In this document: one piece after another, positions 24,333 to 32,696 of the stretch
How positions within the stretch are numbered: position 1 is the first letter of the stretch
How the letters are laid out: each line of letters starts with the position of its first letter
Assembly (NCBI RefSeq): GCF_011617245.1
Contig: NZ_CP050152.1
Location: 930,001 to 994,000, forward strand
Direction: 5' to 3'
From: Brevibacterium atlanticum
GTDB taxonomy: Bacteria > Actinomycetota > Actinomycetes > Actinomycetales > Brevibacteriaceae
Length of the DNA stretch: 64,000 nt
The notes under the pieces: model-generated
Databases searched by the model: none
Seen by the model: only the letters and a program-made list of their open reading frames with translations
What the model was told of the DNA's origin: nothing
Position numbers and translations under genes: made by a program

Positions 24333-26282
24333 TCAGCCCTCCGAGATGCCCTTCTGGATGAGATCCATCACCGAGGAGTCCGCGAGCGTCGTGACATCGC
24401 CGACCTCGCGCTTCTCCGCCACATCCTTGAGGAGGCGGCGCATGATCTTGCCCGAGCGGGTCTTCGGCAGATCGGGCACGAGCATGATCGAGCGCGGGGT
24501 CGCGATCGCACCGATCGAGGACCGCACATGGCCCCGCAGCTCGGCCACAATGTCGTCCCCACCCTCGGCGGCACTCTCTCGGAGGATGACGAAGGCCTCA
24601 ATGGCCTGCCCGGTCAACTCATCGCGCGCCCCGACCACAGCCGCCTCGGCGACCTTCGGATGCGCGACGAGCGCGGATTCGATCTCCGCGGTCGACATCC
24701 GGTGACCGGAGACGTTGAGGACGTCGTCGACGCGACCGAGGACCCAGAAATCGCCGTCGCGGTCGATCTTCGCTCCGTCACCGGCGAAGTAGACGCCCGG
24801 GTACTGCGACCAGTAGGTCTTTGTGAACCGTTCCTCGTCACCCCACAGGGTCCGCAGCATCGACGGCCATGGTTCCTTGATGACGAGGTACCCGCCGTTG
24901 CCCGGTTCGACGGAGTTGCCGTCGTCGTCGACGACGTCGGCGACGATCCCCGGCAGCGGCCGCATCGCCGATCCCGGCTTCGTCGCGGTCACGCCAGGCA
25001 GGGGGCAGATGAGGATGCTGCCGGTCTCCGTCTGCCACCAGGTGTCGACGACGGGGCACCGATCGCCGCCGATGTGCTCGCGGTACCACATCCACGCCTC
25101 GGGGTTGATCGGTTCGCCCACGCTGCCGAGCAGCCGCAGACTGCTCAGGTCGTGCTCGGCGGGGATGTCGTGACCCCACTTCATGAACGAGCGGATCGCG
25201 GTCGGTGCGCAGTAGAGGATGGAGACGTGGTACTTCTCGACGATCTCCCACCAGCGGCCGCGATGCGGGGTGTCGGGAGTGCCTTCGTAGAGCACCGAGG
25301 TGGCCCCATTGGCCAGCGGACCGTAGACGATGTACGAATGCCCGGTCACCCAGCCGATGTCCGCGGCCGTCCAATAGACGTCCGTCTCGGGTTTGATGTC
25401 GAAGACAGCCCAATGGGTGAATGAGGTGCCGACGAGGTAGCCGCCGGTGGTGTGCATGATGCCCTTGGGCTTTCCCGTCGTTCCCGAGGAGTACATGATG
25501 TAGAGCGGATGTTCGGAGTCGAAGGCCTCCGGCGTGTGGGTCTCCGGCTGCCGATCGACGACCTCGTGCCACCACAGGTCCCGCTCGTCATTCCACTCGA
25601 CGTCCTGGCCAGTGCGGCGGACGACGAGGACATTGCGCACCTCGGGGCAGTCGTCCATGGCTTCGTCGACGACGGACTTCAGACCCGAGGCCTTGCCCTT
25701 GCGGTAGCCGCCGTCGGCGGTGATGACGAATTCGACGCCGCAGTCCTTGACGCGGTCGGTGATCGCCGAGGAGGAGAATCCGCCGAAGATGACGGTGTGC
25801 GGGGCGCCGAGGCGGGCGCAGGCGAGCATCGCGAACACCGTCTCGGGGATCATCGGCATGTAGATGGCGACCCGGTCGCCGGTCTTCACTCCCAGTTCGG
25901 TGAGCGCGTTGGCGGCCTTGGAGACCTCGCGGAGCAGGTCGGAGTAGGTGATGGTGCGGGTGTCTCCGGGTTCGCCTTCGAAGTGGTAGGCCACGCGGTC
26001 GCCGAGCCCGTTTTCGACATGGCGGTCGACGCAGTTGTAGGCGGCGTTGAGCTTGCCGCCGACGAACCATCGGGCGACGGGTTCGTTCGACCAGTCGAGG
26101 ACCCTGCCGAAGGGGGTGTCCCAGGTGATCCGCTTCGCCTGCTCCTCCCAGTAGCCGAGGCGGTCGGCGGCTGCCTTGTCGTATTCGTCGGCTTTGGCAT
26201 TGGCCTGTGCTGCGAAATCGGCAGGCGGATCGAAGGTCCGCTCCTCGTAGCTCAGCTCTTCGATGCTCGGATTGGTGGCCAT
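24333..26282 (-). CDS. acs: Acetyl-CoA synthetase
   Basis: A 649-aa AMP-forming ligase activating acetate to acetyl-CoA. Motifs are YSSGTTGKPKGIMHT (P-loop-like), DTWWQTETGSI, YFAGDGA, and the C-terminal acetylation-site segment PKTRSGKIMRR, whose lysine is the usual Pat/CobB switch. Length is full. It is transcribed alone, with a 107-nt gap to the DUF418 gene upstream. Confidence 0.95.
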   Translation of the reverse strand: MATNPSIEELSYEERTFDPPADFAAQANAKADEYDKAAADRLGYWEEQAKRITWDTPFGRVLDWSNEPVARWFVGGKLNAAYNCVDRHVENGLGDRVAYHFEGEPGDTRTITYSDLLREVSKAANALTELGVKTGDRVAIYMPMIPETVFAMLACARLGAPHTVIFGGFSSSAITDRVKDCGVEFVITADGGYRKGKASGLKSVVDEAMDDCPEVRNVLVVRRTGQDVEWNDERDLWWHEVVDRQPETHTPEAFDSEHPLYIMYSSGTTGKPKGIMHTTGGYLVGTSFTHWAVFDIKPETDVYWTAADIGWVTGHSYIVYGPLANGATSVLYEGTPDTPHRGRWWEIVEKYHVSILYCAPTAIRSFMKWGHDIPAEHDLSSLRLLGSVGEPINPEAWMWYREHIGGDRCPVVDTWWQTETGSILICPLPGVTATKPGSAMRPLPGIVADVVDDDGNSVEPGNGGYLVIKEPWPSMLRTLWGDEERFTKTYWSQYPGVYFAGDGAKIDRDGDFWVLGRVDDVLNVSGHRMSTAEIESALVAHPKVAEAAVVGARDELTGQAIEAFVILRESAAEGGDDIVAELRGHVRSSIGAIATPRSIMLVPDLPKTRSGKIMRRLLKDVAEKREVGDVTTLADSSVMDLIQKGISEG

Positions 26283-26389
26283 CGGCTGCTCCTTTCGCGA
26301 AGCCTCACTGCGTTGTGATCCGCTGATGCGAACGTGATTTCAACGTACTCCAGTTGTCGGTGAAATCAAGGGGGCAACGTGCAGGAGGG

Positions 26390-27481
26390 TCACGGCCGAG
26401 GTGTCTCGGCGATGCGCAGCGGAGTGATCTGCCAATAGGTGCCGCAGCGCCACACCCATTCCAGCGGGCCATAGCGGAAGTGCCGCAGCCAGAACGTCGA
26501 GAAGGCGCATTGGAAGACGACGATGACGGCCCAGATGCCGAGGCCCAGCGGGGCGGAGATGTATCCGAGGGCGGTCAGCAGTGGGAAGACGAGGACACAG
26601 ATGACGGTCTGGCCGAGATAGTTCGAGAATGCCATCCGTCCGTAGAGGCGCAGGAATGACAGGCAGATTCTCCCGACCTCGGTGCGCAGCAGGAGGATCA
26701 GCCCGGTGACGTACATGAAACCGGGAATCATTGCGGTGCGGAAGGCGATCTCGTGAGCATCGGTCGAGCCGACTCCGGCCGAGTTGGTCCAGATCCAGAG
26801 GGGAATCGAGCCGACGAGGCTGAGAACGAAGAGGGCGGCGACGGGCACACGCGTCGTCGCCGAATACAGTCCGAGACCCGCCAGCCAGAATCCGAGCATC
26901 ATGTGGCCGAGGGTTCTGGCGAACGACAGCAGCGGCAGCAGCAGGGAAGGAAGGTGGAGGTCGACTCCGCCGACGCTGGTGATCAGCTGCAGCAGGTCGG
27001 GAATGACCGCGGCCAGGACGCCGAGGGAGACGAATGACCACCTCGGTAAGAGGGTCAGCGGCAGCAGGAGGAGAGCGAGGACGCCGTAGGAGGCGAGCAC
27101 GTCGATGCCGCCGAGGGCCGAATTGATGAGTCCGGCGATGACCAGGATGACCATCCGGCGGACGTAGACCCACCTCGATCTGCCCTTCGCGCGCAGTCGG
27201 GTGAGGAAGATGTGGACGCCGGTGCCGAAGAGGAAGGCGAAGACGAAGTGGAATTTACCGAGGGCGACATCGTCGACGATCTGCCAGATCACCGCGTCCG
27301 TGCCGGCGGGGTCCTCTGTCTGCCCGGCCTGGCGGAGGAAGAAGTTGATGTTGATGAGCAGAATGCCGGCGATGGCGATGCCGCGGATGACATCGATGGA
27401 GACGATGCGATCCGCCGGGTTCGACGGCTGCGTTCGGTCGTGGGGAGGGTGTGCCGGCTGGGGAGTATGTTCGTCTGTCAC
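26390..27481 (-). CDS. DUF418/YeiB-type membrane protein
   Basis: A 363-aa, roughly ten-TM protein. The N-terminal segment RIVSIDVIRGIAIAGILLINI is the DUF1624-like start of this family, and the C-terminal half (GRMAFSNYLGQTVICVLVF to PLEWVWR) is DUF418. Members may be membrane acyltransferases or transporters, but none is well defined. The start is taken as GTG 27481, with a weak RBS. The final residues reach AETPRP. Confidence 0.82.
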   Translation of the reverse strand: MTDEHTPQPAHPPHDRTQPSNPADRIVSIDVIRGIAIAGILLININFFLRQAGQTEDPAGTDAVIWQIVDDVALGKFHFVFAFLFGTGVHIFLTRLRAKGRSRWVYVRRMVILVIAGLINSALGGIDVLASYGVLALLLLPLTLLPRWSFVSLGVLAAVIPDLLQLITSVGGVDLHLPSLLLPLLSFARTLGHMMLGFWLAGLGLYSATTRVPVAALFVLSLVGSIPLWIWTNSAGVGSTDAHEIAFRTAMIPGFMYVTGLILLLRTEVGRICLSFLRLYGRMAFSNYLGQTVICVLVFPLLTALGYISAPLGLGIWAVIVVFQCAFSTFWLRHFRYGPLEWVWRCGTYWQITPLRIAETPRP

Positions 27482-27536
27482 GCCAGGTCACGCTATCAGA
27501 CCAGGTTGCTTGCCGTATACGGTGTCCGGATATGCG

Positions 27537-27563
27537 AAAACCCCTGCCGCAGCAGGGGGTTTT
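27537..27563 (-). terminator. Intrinsic terminator after tRNA-Phe
   Basis: AAAACCCCTGC-CGCA-GCAGGGG-G-TTTT forms a GC stem flanked by A/T runs. On the minus strand it lies 4 nt past the tRNA-Phe CCA end and is followed by TTTTCG. The symmetric A/T flanks allow two-way action, also serving the DUF418 side. Confidence 0.8.
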
Positions 27564-27566
27564 CCT

Positions 27567-27642
27567 TGGTGGCTCCGACCGGCGTCGATCCGGTGACCTT
27601 TCGATTTTCAGTCGAACGCTCTACCAACTGAGCTACAGAGCC
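27567..27642 (-). tRNA. tRNA-Phe (GAA), CCA encoded
   Basis: A 76-nt cloverleaf on the minus strand: acceptor GGCTCTG/CGGAGCC, D-arm GCTC-AGTTGGTA-GAGC, anticodon arm with CTGAAAA (GAA), and T-arm with GGTTCGA-type loop (GGATCGACGCC). The discriminator A is followed by an encoded CCA. Confidence 0.95.
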
Positions 27643-27678
27643 TGGTCGCCGACGCACAAACGTGCGCCGAGAGAAACA

Positions 27679-27702
27679 AAGGCTCTTCCGAAGAAGAGCC
27701 TT
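27679..27702 (-). terminator. Intrinsic terminator after tRNA-Asp
   Basis: AAGGCTCTT-CCGAAG-AAGAGCCTT is a 9-bp stem. On the minus strand it lies 8 nt past tRNA-Asp and is followed by TGTTTCTC. It separates tRNA-Asp from tRNA-Phe, so these are not one simple tRNA transcript. Confidence 0.75.
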
Positions 27703-27710
27703 ATGCTCCG

Positions 27711-27784
27711 CGACCCTGACGGGACTCGAACCCGCGACCTCCGCCGTGACAGGGCGGCGCGCTAACCAACTGCGCCACAGGGCC
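27711..27784 (-). tRNA. tRNA-Asp (GTC)
   Basis: A 74-nt cloverleaf: acceptor GGCCCTG/CAGGGTC, D-loop GCGC-AGTTGGTTA-GCGC, anticodon loop CTGTCAC (GTC), and T-loop GGGTTCGAGTCCC. Discriminator G; CCA is not encoded. Confidence 0.95.
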
Positions 27785-27824
27785 TTGCTGTTGTTGCGAT
27801 GTGGAACCTCTCGATCCTACACCG

Positions 27825-27897
<73 letters not shown>

Positions 27898-28075
27898 CTA
27901 GTTTGCTCTCGGATTCCCCGTGGGCAACGACGTTAAGCTTATCCCACCCGATTCGCGGAATGCAAAACGAGAACGAGTGTCCTCGGTCACAGGCCCGGGA
28001 CGGTGTTTTCCGACCTTCGGGAGGGCCGCCTCGGCGAGGGAAATCGGCCTTCCCGTGACGACTAGAGTGGAGGGT

Positions 28076-28423
28076 ATGGAGTCCCTGACCGAAGACGAGT
28101 TCGAGGCGATCCTCGACGAAGCCCTCGACCTGCTGCCGGCAGGGGTGACCGAACAGCTCGACAACGTCGCCCTCTTCGTCGAGGGCCGGCCGGAGAACGG
28201 CGACCGACACCTGCTCGGCCTCTACGACGGGACACCGATCGGCGAGCGTGGGGTCTCAGGACTGGAGATGCCGGACAACATCTTCATCTATCGCGACAAT
28301 CTCATCGACTTCGCCGAGGACGTCGATCATCTGCGCGAGGAGATCGTCATCACCATCGTCCACGAGATCGCCCACTTCTACGGCATCGACGACGACCGGC
28401 TCCACGAACTCGGCTGGGGGTGA
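28076..28423 (+). CDS. Small zinc metallopeptidase-like protein (DUF1025 type)
   Basis: A 115-aa protein with a late zincin motif VHEIAHFYGID (HExxH) near residue 98, followed by DDRLHELGWG. This compact form matches the metallopeptidase family formerly called DUF1025, whose substrate is unknown. ATG 28076 has GTGGAGGG just upstream; the frame open from 27920 has no RBS. Confidence 0.85.
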   Translation: MESLTEDEFEAILDEALDLLPAGVTEQLDNVALFVEGRPENGDRHLLGLYDGTPIGERGVSGLEMPDNIFIYRDNLIDFAEDVDHLREEIVITIVHEIAHFYGIDDDRLHELGWG

Positions 28424-28631
28424 GGAGGCGTCGGCGTTGACGCTACCGGCAGGTTACATCCGATGAACGAAATTGGCGCTCGCGACTCCACTTCGCCTAT
28501 TGTGGGCGGGTAACCCATCAGCACAGATACAACGATTTCCGTCCGTATCGACGCGTGGACGCAGGGTCGAACCGGCCCGGGGCAGCGCCCGAGTGTTCCG
28601 CGTTTCTGCGGGCAGGAGGCACTACCCCCTT

Positions 28632-29132
28632 ATGACAGTTGCATCAAAATCGACAGGCGCGGCTACCCCGGCCGTGCGCGTGCTCAACCTGGCAGGCATC
28701 GACTACAGCCTGCGCAGCTTCGATCACGATCCCGCCACTCGCCGGTACGGTTCGGAGGCCGCCGATAAGCTCGGCGTCAGCTCCGACCAGGTGTTCAAGA
28801 CCCTGATGATCCAGGTCGACGGCGATCCCGTGACTGCGCTCGTTCCGGTCTCCGGACAGCTCGACCTCAAGGGCCTCGCCTCGGCGCGGGGAGCGAAGAA
28901 GGCACAGCTGGCCGGTGTCGCCGAGACCGAACGTCGCACCGGCTACCCCGTCGGAGGGGTCTCCCCGTTCGGGCAGCGCCACGCCGTGCCGGTCGTCATC
29001 GACCGCACCGCACTCGACCACTCCGCTGTGTTCGTCTCCGCCGGCCGTCGCGGCCTCGAGATCGAGATCCGTCCCGAAGACCTCGTCATGCTCACCAACG
29101 CGCAGGTCGCGAAGATCGCCGCGCTCGACTGA
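28632..29132 (+). CDS. ybaK: Cys-tRNA(Pro) deacylase, YbaK/EbsC family
   Basis: A 167-aa aminoacyl-tRNA trans-editing protein that clears misacylated Cys-tRNA(Pro). Features are DYSLRSFDHDPATRRYG, the conserved KTLMI segment with its lysine near residue 57, and GYPVGGVSPFGQR near 105. ATG 28632 gives the standard length; there is only a poor RBS (AGGCACTACCCCCTT). The 208-nt region before it holds nothing recognisable. Confidence 0.9.
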   Translation: MTVASKSTGAATPAVRVLNLAGIDYSLRSFDHDPATRRYGSEAADKLGVSSDQVFKTLMIQVDGDPVTALVPVSGQLDLKGLASARGAKKAQLAGVAETERRTGYPVGGVSPFGQRHAVPVVIDRTALDHSAVFVSAGRRGLEIEIRPEDLVMLTNAQVAKIAALD

Positions 29133-29157
29133 TCACCCAGCCGAGTCCGCCGCGTTC

Positions 29158-29769
29158 TCAGACCCATTCGACCTCACCGACCGCCGGTTCTGCCCGACCG
29201 GCGGTGAGGTCGGCGTACATCGCCAACGCCAGCTCCACCTCGGCGACGGGGACGAGGATGTCGAGCCCCACCTGACCGCCGTAATCGGCCCGCGTCGTCC
29301 ACCCCCGGTTCCCAGCCGCACGTTCGAGGGCGTTGGCCTGGGCATAGTCGACGTCCGCGCGCACCGGCACGAGTTCGTGCCGGGTGATGATCGACGCCCG
29401 CCCCACCGCCTCCGAGGTGGCCTGACCGTATGCGCGCACGAGCCCGCCCGCACCGAGCAGGGTCCCACCGAAATACCGGGTGACGATCGCGACGACGTAC
29501 GTGAGATCGTGCCCGGTGATGACGTCGAGGATCGGGGCACCGGCGGTCCCGGCCGGCTCCCCGTCGTCGCTGAAGCGGTGCGTCCGGGAGTCCGGGTCGA
29601 GGACGAACGCCGTGCAGTGGTGGCGGGCCTTCGGATGGGCGGCGCGCACCTCGGCGATGGTCTCCCGCGCGTCTGCCTCGTTGGCCGCGGGGGAGAGGCG
29701 GGCGAGGAATCGGGACTTCTTGATCTCGATCTCGGCTTCGGCGCTGCGGGCGATCGTCCGGTACGACAT
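29158..29769 (-). CDS. yigZ: YigZ/IMPACT family protein
   Basis: A 203-aa protein. Motifs are EIEIKKSRFLARL near residue 14, HHCTAFV, FSDDGEPAGTAGAPIL near 70, and YFGGTLLGAGGLVRAYG near 100. This is the UPF0029 N-domain plus a C-terminal DUF1949-like domain; the family affects ribosome-linked or stress processes, and its precise role is unclear. ATG 29769 (MSYRTIA) is preferred to GTG 29778. It converges on ybaK. Confidence 0.9.
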   Translation of the reverse strand: MSYRTIARSAEAEIEIKKSRFLARLSPAANEADARETIAEVRAAHPKARHHCTAFVLDPDSRTHRFSDDGEPAGTAGAPILDVITGHDLTYVVAIVTRYFGGTLLGAGGLVRAYGQATSEAVGRASIITRHELVPVRADVDYAQANALERAAGNRGWTTRADYGGQVGLDILVPVAEVELALAMYADLTAGRAEPAVGEVEWV

Positions 29770-29872
29770 GGTCGCCACTGTAGTCGAATGTCCACCGCAG
29801 TCGAATGTGTTCTACGATGTGCCCACGAGTGCGGATCACGCGCTCATTTCCCTCCCCGGCGAAAGGGCGACA

Positions 29873-31237
29873 ATGGTGCACCAGGCAGGCGACGACGAAC
29901 TCGCAGCGATCAGAGACGAATCCGCCCGAGCCCGTGAGCTCGACCGTGCGCACGTCTTCCACTCGTGGTCGGCGCAGCGACTCATCGACCCACCTGTCGT
30001 GGCCCGAGCGTACGGGTCGACGATCGTCGACGGCGAGGGCAACGAACTCCTCGACTTCTCCTCGCAGCTGGTGAACACGAACATCGGCCACCAGCATCCG
30101 GCCGTCGTCGCCGCGATCAAGGACCAGGCCGACGTGCTGTGCACGATCAGCCCGGCCACCGTCAACGCCGCACGTTCGGAGGCCGCGCGGCTGATCACCG
30201 AACGCACCCCGGCCGGACTCGACCACGTGTTCTTCACCAACGGCGGAGCCGACGCGAACGAACACGCCATCCGCATGGCCCGCCTGCACACCGGACGTCG
30301 CAAGGTCCTCTCCCGCTACCGGTCCTACCACGGCGGCACGCAGACCGCGGTCAACGTCACCGGCGACCCGCGCCGCTGGGAGAACGAGACCGGCGAATCG
30401 GGGATCGTCCACTTCTTCGGACCCTTCCTCTACCGCTCGGAGTTCCACGCGACCACCGAGGCCGAGGAGACCGAGCGGGCGCTGCAGCACCTGCGGCGGA
30501 CCATCGAACTGGAAGGCCCGTCGACGGTTGCCGCGATCATCCTCGAGTCCATTCCCGGAACCGCTGGCATCATGGTGCCCAGTGCTGCGTACATGCAGGG
30601 AGTGCGAGCGCTGTGCGACGAGTTCGGGATCGTGTTCATCGCCGACGAGGTGATGGCCGGGTTCGGTCGCTCGGGCAAGTGGTTCGCCTTCGAGCATTTC
30701 GACATCGTCCCCGACCTCATCACCTTCGCCAAGGGTGTGAACTCCGGGTATGTGCCGCTCGGCGGAGTCGTCATCAGCGACGACATCTTCGAGACCTTCG
30801 CCGAGCGCGTCTACCCCGGCGGGCTGACGTACTCGGGCCATCCGCTGGCCTGCGCGGCGGCCGTGGCGACGATGACCGCGATGGCCGACGAAGGCATGAT
30901 CGAACACGCGGCACACATCGGCGAGACCATCATCGGACCGCGCCTGGCTCAGATCGCGGAGAACTCGAAGCATGTCGGCGAGGTCCGCGGCACCGGGGCG
31001 TTCTGGGCGATCGAACTCGTCTGGGACAAGGAGTCCAAAGAACCGCTGGCCCCCTATGGCGGAGGATCACCCGAGGTCGCCTCGGTCGTGGCCGCGCTCA
31101 AGGAGCACGGAGTCGTGCCGTTCAACAACTACCACCGGCTGCACGTGGTCCCGCCGATCAACATCAGCGAAGAGGACCTCGAACGTGGCCTCGGCATCTT
31201 CGAGAAGGTCCTCACCGACCTCGACTTCTCCCGCTAG
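29873..31237 (+). CDS. Class III PLP-dependent aminotransferase
   Basis: A 454-aa fold-type I enzyme of the omega-aminotransferase group. Features are FFTNGGADANEHAIRMA, the PLP-phosphate region RSYHGGTQTA, IADEVMAGFGRSGKWF near 275, and the Schiff-base lysine in ITFAKGVNSGYVPLG. Such enzymes transfer amino groups from beta-alanine, taurine, polyamines or similar to pyruvate or 2-oxoglutarate. ATG 29873 follows GAAAGGG by 5 nt; the long upstream open frame overlaps yigZ. The 3' end is followed by a palindrome hit by IS110 copy 2. Confidence 0.9.
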   Translation: MVHQAGDDELAAIRDESARARELDRAHVFHSWSAQRLIDPPVVARAYGSTIVDGEGNELLDFSSQLVNTNIGHQHPAVVAAIKDQADVLCTISPATVNAARSEAARLITERTPAGLDHVFFTNGGADANEHAIRMARLHTGRRKVLSRYRSYHGGTQTAVNVTGDPRRWENETGESGIVHFFGPFLYRSEFHATTEAEETERALQHLRRTIELEGPSTVAAIILESIPGTAGIMVPSAAYMQGVRALCDEFGIVFIADEVMAGFGRSGKWFAFEHFDIVPDLITFAKGVNSGYVPLGGVVISDDIFETFAERVYPGGLTYSGHPLACAAAVATMTAMADEGMIEHAAHIGETIIGPRLAQIAENSKHVGEVRGTGAFWAIELVWDKESKEPLAPYGGGSPEVASVVAALKEHGVVPFNNYHRLHVVPPINISEEDLERGLGIFEKVLTDLDFSR

Positions 31238-31252
31238 CACTCCCTGCTATTA

Positions 31253-31304
31253 CTACCTGACGGCGGCCCAGCAACCTCGCGCGAGGTAGCTGGGCCGCCG
31301 TCAG
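31253..31304. repeat. Palindrome interrupted near its edge by IS110 copy 2
   Basis: CTACCTGACGGCGGCCCAGC...GGGCCGCCGTCAG is complete except for the last four bases. GTAG resumes at 32690-32693 on the far side of the element. The restored junction reads TCAGGTAGTAATTAG. The centre is asymmetric (AACCTCGCGCGAGGTA). Confidence 0.94.
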
Positions 31305-31320
31305 GATCCTTCTATGCTTG

Positions 31321-32388
31321 TCAAGCGGCCTGCCCAACCACGCTCGTCGCCTCGAGAAGCCGATAAACTCTCCGGGCCACAAACCGCTTGATACACCGGA
31401 TAGCCTCCTTCTTCGACTTCCCTTCCCCAAGTCGTTTAGCCATGTACGCTCGGGTCTCCTCATCGAAGGACAGCTTCGTGATGGCCACCATGTACAACGC
31501 GGAGTTCAACCGGCGGTCCCCGCTGCGGTTGAGTCGGAATCTCACCACATTGCCCGACGATGCTGGGATCGGATTCACCCCCGCCAGCTTCGCGAACGCA
31601 GCCTCGGAATGCACCCGTCCTGGATGAGACCACGCCAGATAGAACACGGCGGCAGTGATCGGTCCGATCCCCGGCTGGGCCAGCAGCACAGCGGCAGGAC
31701 TGTCCTTCACCAGAGCCAGAATCCGTGTGGCGTAATCCTTGATGTCGGCATCGAGTTCGATGACGCGTTTGGCTAACCGGATCGCTTCCCGACGTGCTTC
31801 ACAACGGGCCACAGGCTCGTTCCGGCCCCGCCATTTCGACACCGTGCGGATCTTGGCGACTGACAGTTTCCGTCGGGCATCGATACCGAGATCGTTCGCC
31901 CGCAACAACGCGGTCAGCGCGTTGATGGTGCGGGTCTTCTCCCGCGTCATGGACTCGCGGGCACCCACGAGGATCCGCAGTCCCTGACGCGGCCCATCGG
32001 CCTGTCTGGGCACGCGCAGCCGCGACTGCTCCAAGGGCAGGACGGTGGTCGCGATTCTGCGGGCGTCGATCTGGTCATCCTTACCCGTGCTGTGACGGTC
32101 GCGGGCACTCATGCTCGCGGCCTCGGCGACCGTATACCCAGCCTCAGCGACGTTCTCGGCCAGGATCGCTCCGTAGGTGCCGATGCCTTCGATCACCCAC
32201 AGGGTGTCCAGGTGCCCGCCGGTGCGACGCCCGACCCAGTCCAACGCGCGTGCCAGGCCAGTATTCGTGGTCGGGAATTCGCGGGTATCGAGGTGCTCAC
32301 CGCGGTTGGTGAGTATGGCGTAGACGTGGTTCTTCGCGTGTGTGTCGACGCCGACGACAAACGCGTACAAGTGCGAGATGATAGTCAT
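31321..32388 (-). CDS. IS110-family transposase (DEDD plus serine recombinase)
   Basis: A 355-aa recombinase that inserts and excises the element, in known relatives guided by a bridge RNA. The RuvC-like part shows Asp15 in GVDTHAKNH, Glu67 in WVIEG, and Asp105/Asp108 in DDQIDAR. The Tnp20 part shows QPGIGPITA, then NPIPASSGN with the presumed nucleophilic Ser at 277/278. ATG 32388 is followed by the conserved N-terminus MTIISHLYAF. The frame is intact, so this copy is probably active and could act on copy 1 ends as well. Confidence 0.95.
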   Translation of the reverse strand: MTIISHLYAFVVGVDTHAKNHVYAILTNRGEHLDTREFPTTNTGLARALDWVGRRTGGHLDTLWVIEGIGTYGAILAENVAEAGYTVAEAASMSARDRHSTGKDDQIDARRIATTVLPLEQSRLRVPRQADGPRQGLRILVGARESMTREKTRTINALTALLRANDLGIDARRKLSVAKIRTVSKWRGRNEPVARCEARREAIRLAKRVIELDADIKDYATRILALVKDSPAAVLLAQPGIGPITAAVFYLAWSHPGRVHSEAAFAKLAGVNPIPASSGNVVRFRLNRSGDRRLNSALYMVAITKLSFDEETRAYMAKRLGEGKSKKEAIRCIKRFVARRVYRLLEATSVVGQAA

Positions 32389-32474
32389 GACGGTTCGTGA
32401 TTCTCCCGTGTTAGAGCGGATGATGTCCGACCGTCGAACGGTCGGCTCCGGTCCGGGAGATAGTCACGTCGGAA

Positions 32475-32636
32475 CACTACTGTGATGAGTCACGTTCGGT
32501 CAGGAACGGACAACCTTCTGATCAAGTTACCGATGTGGGCCGAGCCGGGGCCGACCGCCCACCGATCATCAGACAGATCCTGACGATGACATCGTCTGAG
32601 TCAGCAGTAATTCGAGTCATGATGATCGATGGGACG
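32475..32636 (-). ncRNA. Predicted bridge RNA of IS110 copy 2
   Basis: Non-coding left-end region, read on the minus strand; ends are approximate. Arms at 32620-32633 and 32558-32571 pair over 14 positions. They differ in sequence from copy 1 yet enclose the homologous loop. The left target guide at 32604-32612 (AATTACTGC) matches the flank AATTACTAC (plus-strand 32690-32698), with one G/A difference that a G-U wobble tolerates. The right target guide at 32579-32585 (CGTCAGG) is the exact complement of CCTGACG across the other junction. Donor guides are at 32514-32519 (AGAAGG) and 32480-32485 (TCACAG). Confidence 0.82.
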
Positions 32637-32689
32637 GTCAGTTCCTACTCTGCCAGCCAGTCCCAGACCAGCCACTATCAATCCTCACA

Positions 32690-32693
32690 GTAG
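32690..32693. repeat. Last four bases of the palindrome beyond IS110 copy 2
   Basis: GTAG completes the repeat begun at 31253. It is followed within 4 nt by the TAA stop of the amidohydrolase gene (minus strand), so the insertion just missed that gene. Confidence 0.85.
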
Positions 32694-32696
32694 TAA

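Larger units (their letters stand above)
31305..32689 (-). mobile_element. IS110-family insertion sequence, copy 2 (intact)
   Basis: A 1385-bp element on the minus strand. The left end (at 32689) reads TGTGAGGATTGATAGTGG and the right end (at 31305) is CATAGAAGGATC, both shared with copy 1 at 121-1527. The first 46 nt of the left ends are 44/46 identical, and internal blocks of the non-coding region are nearly identical, while the target-guide loop differs. It is inserted 4 bp inside the edge of a palindrome, not at the apex. There are no inverted terminal repeats; at most one shared C at the junctions. Confidence 0.93.
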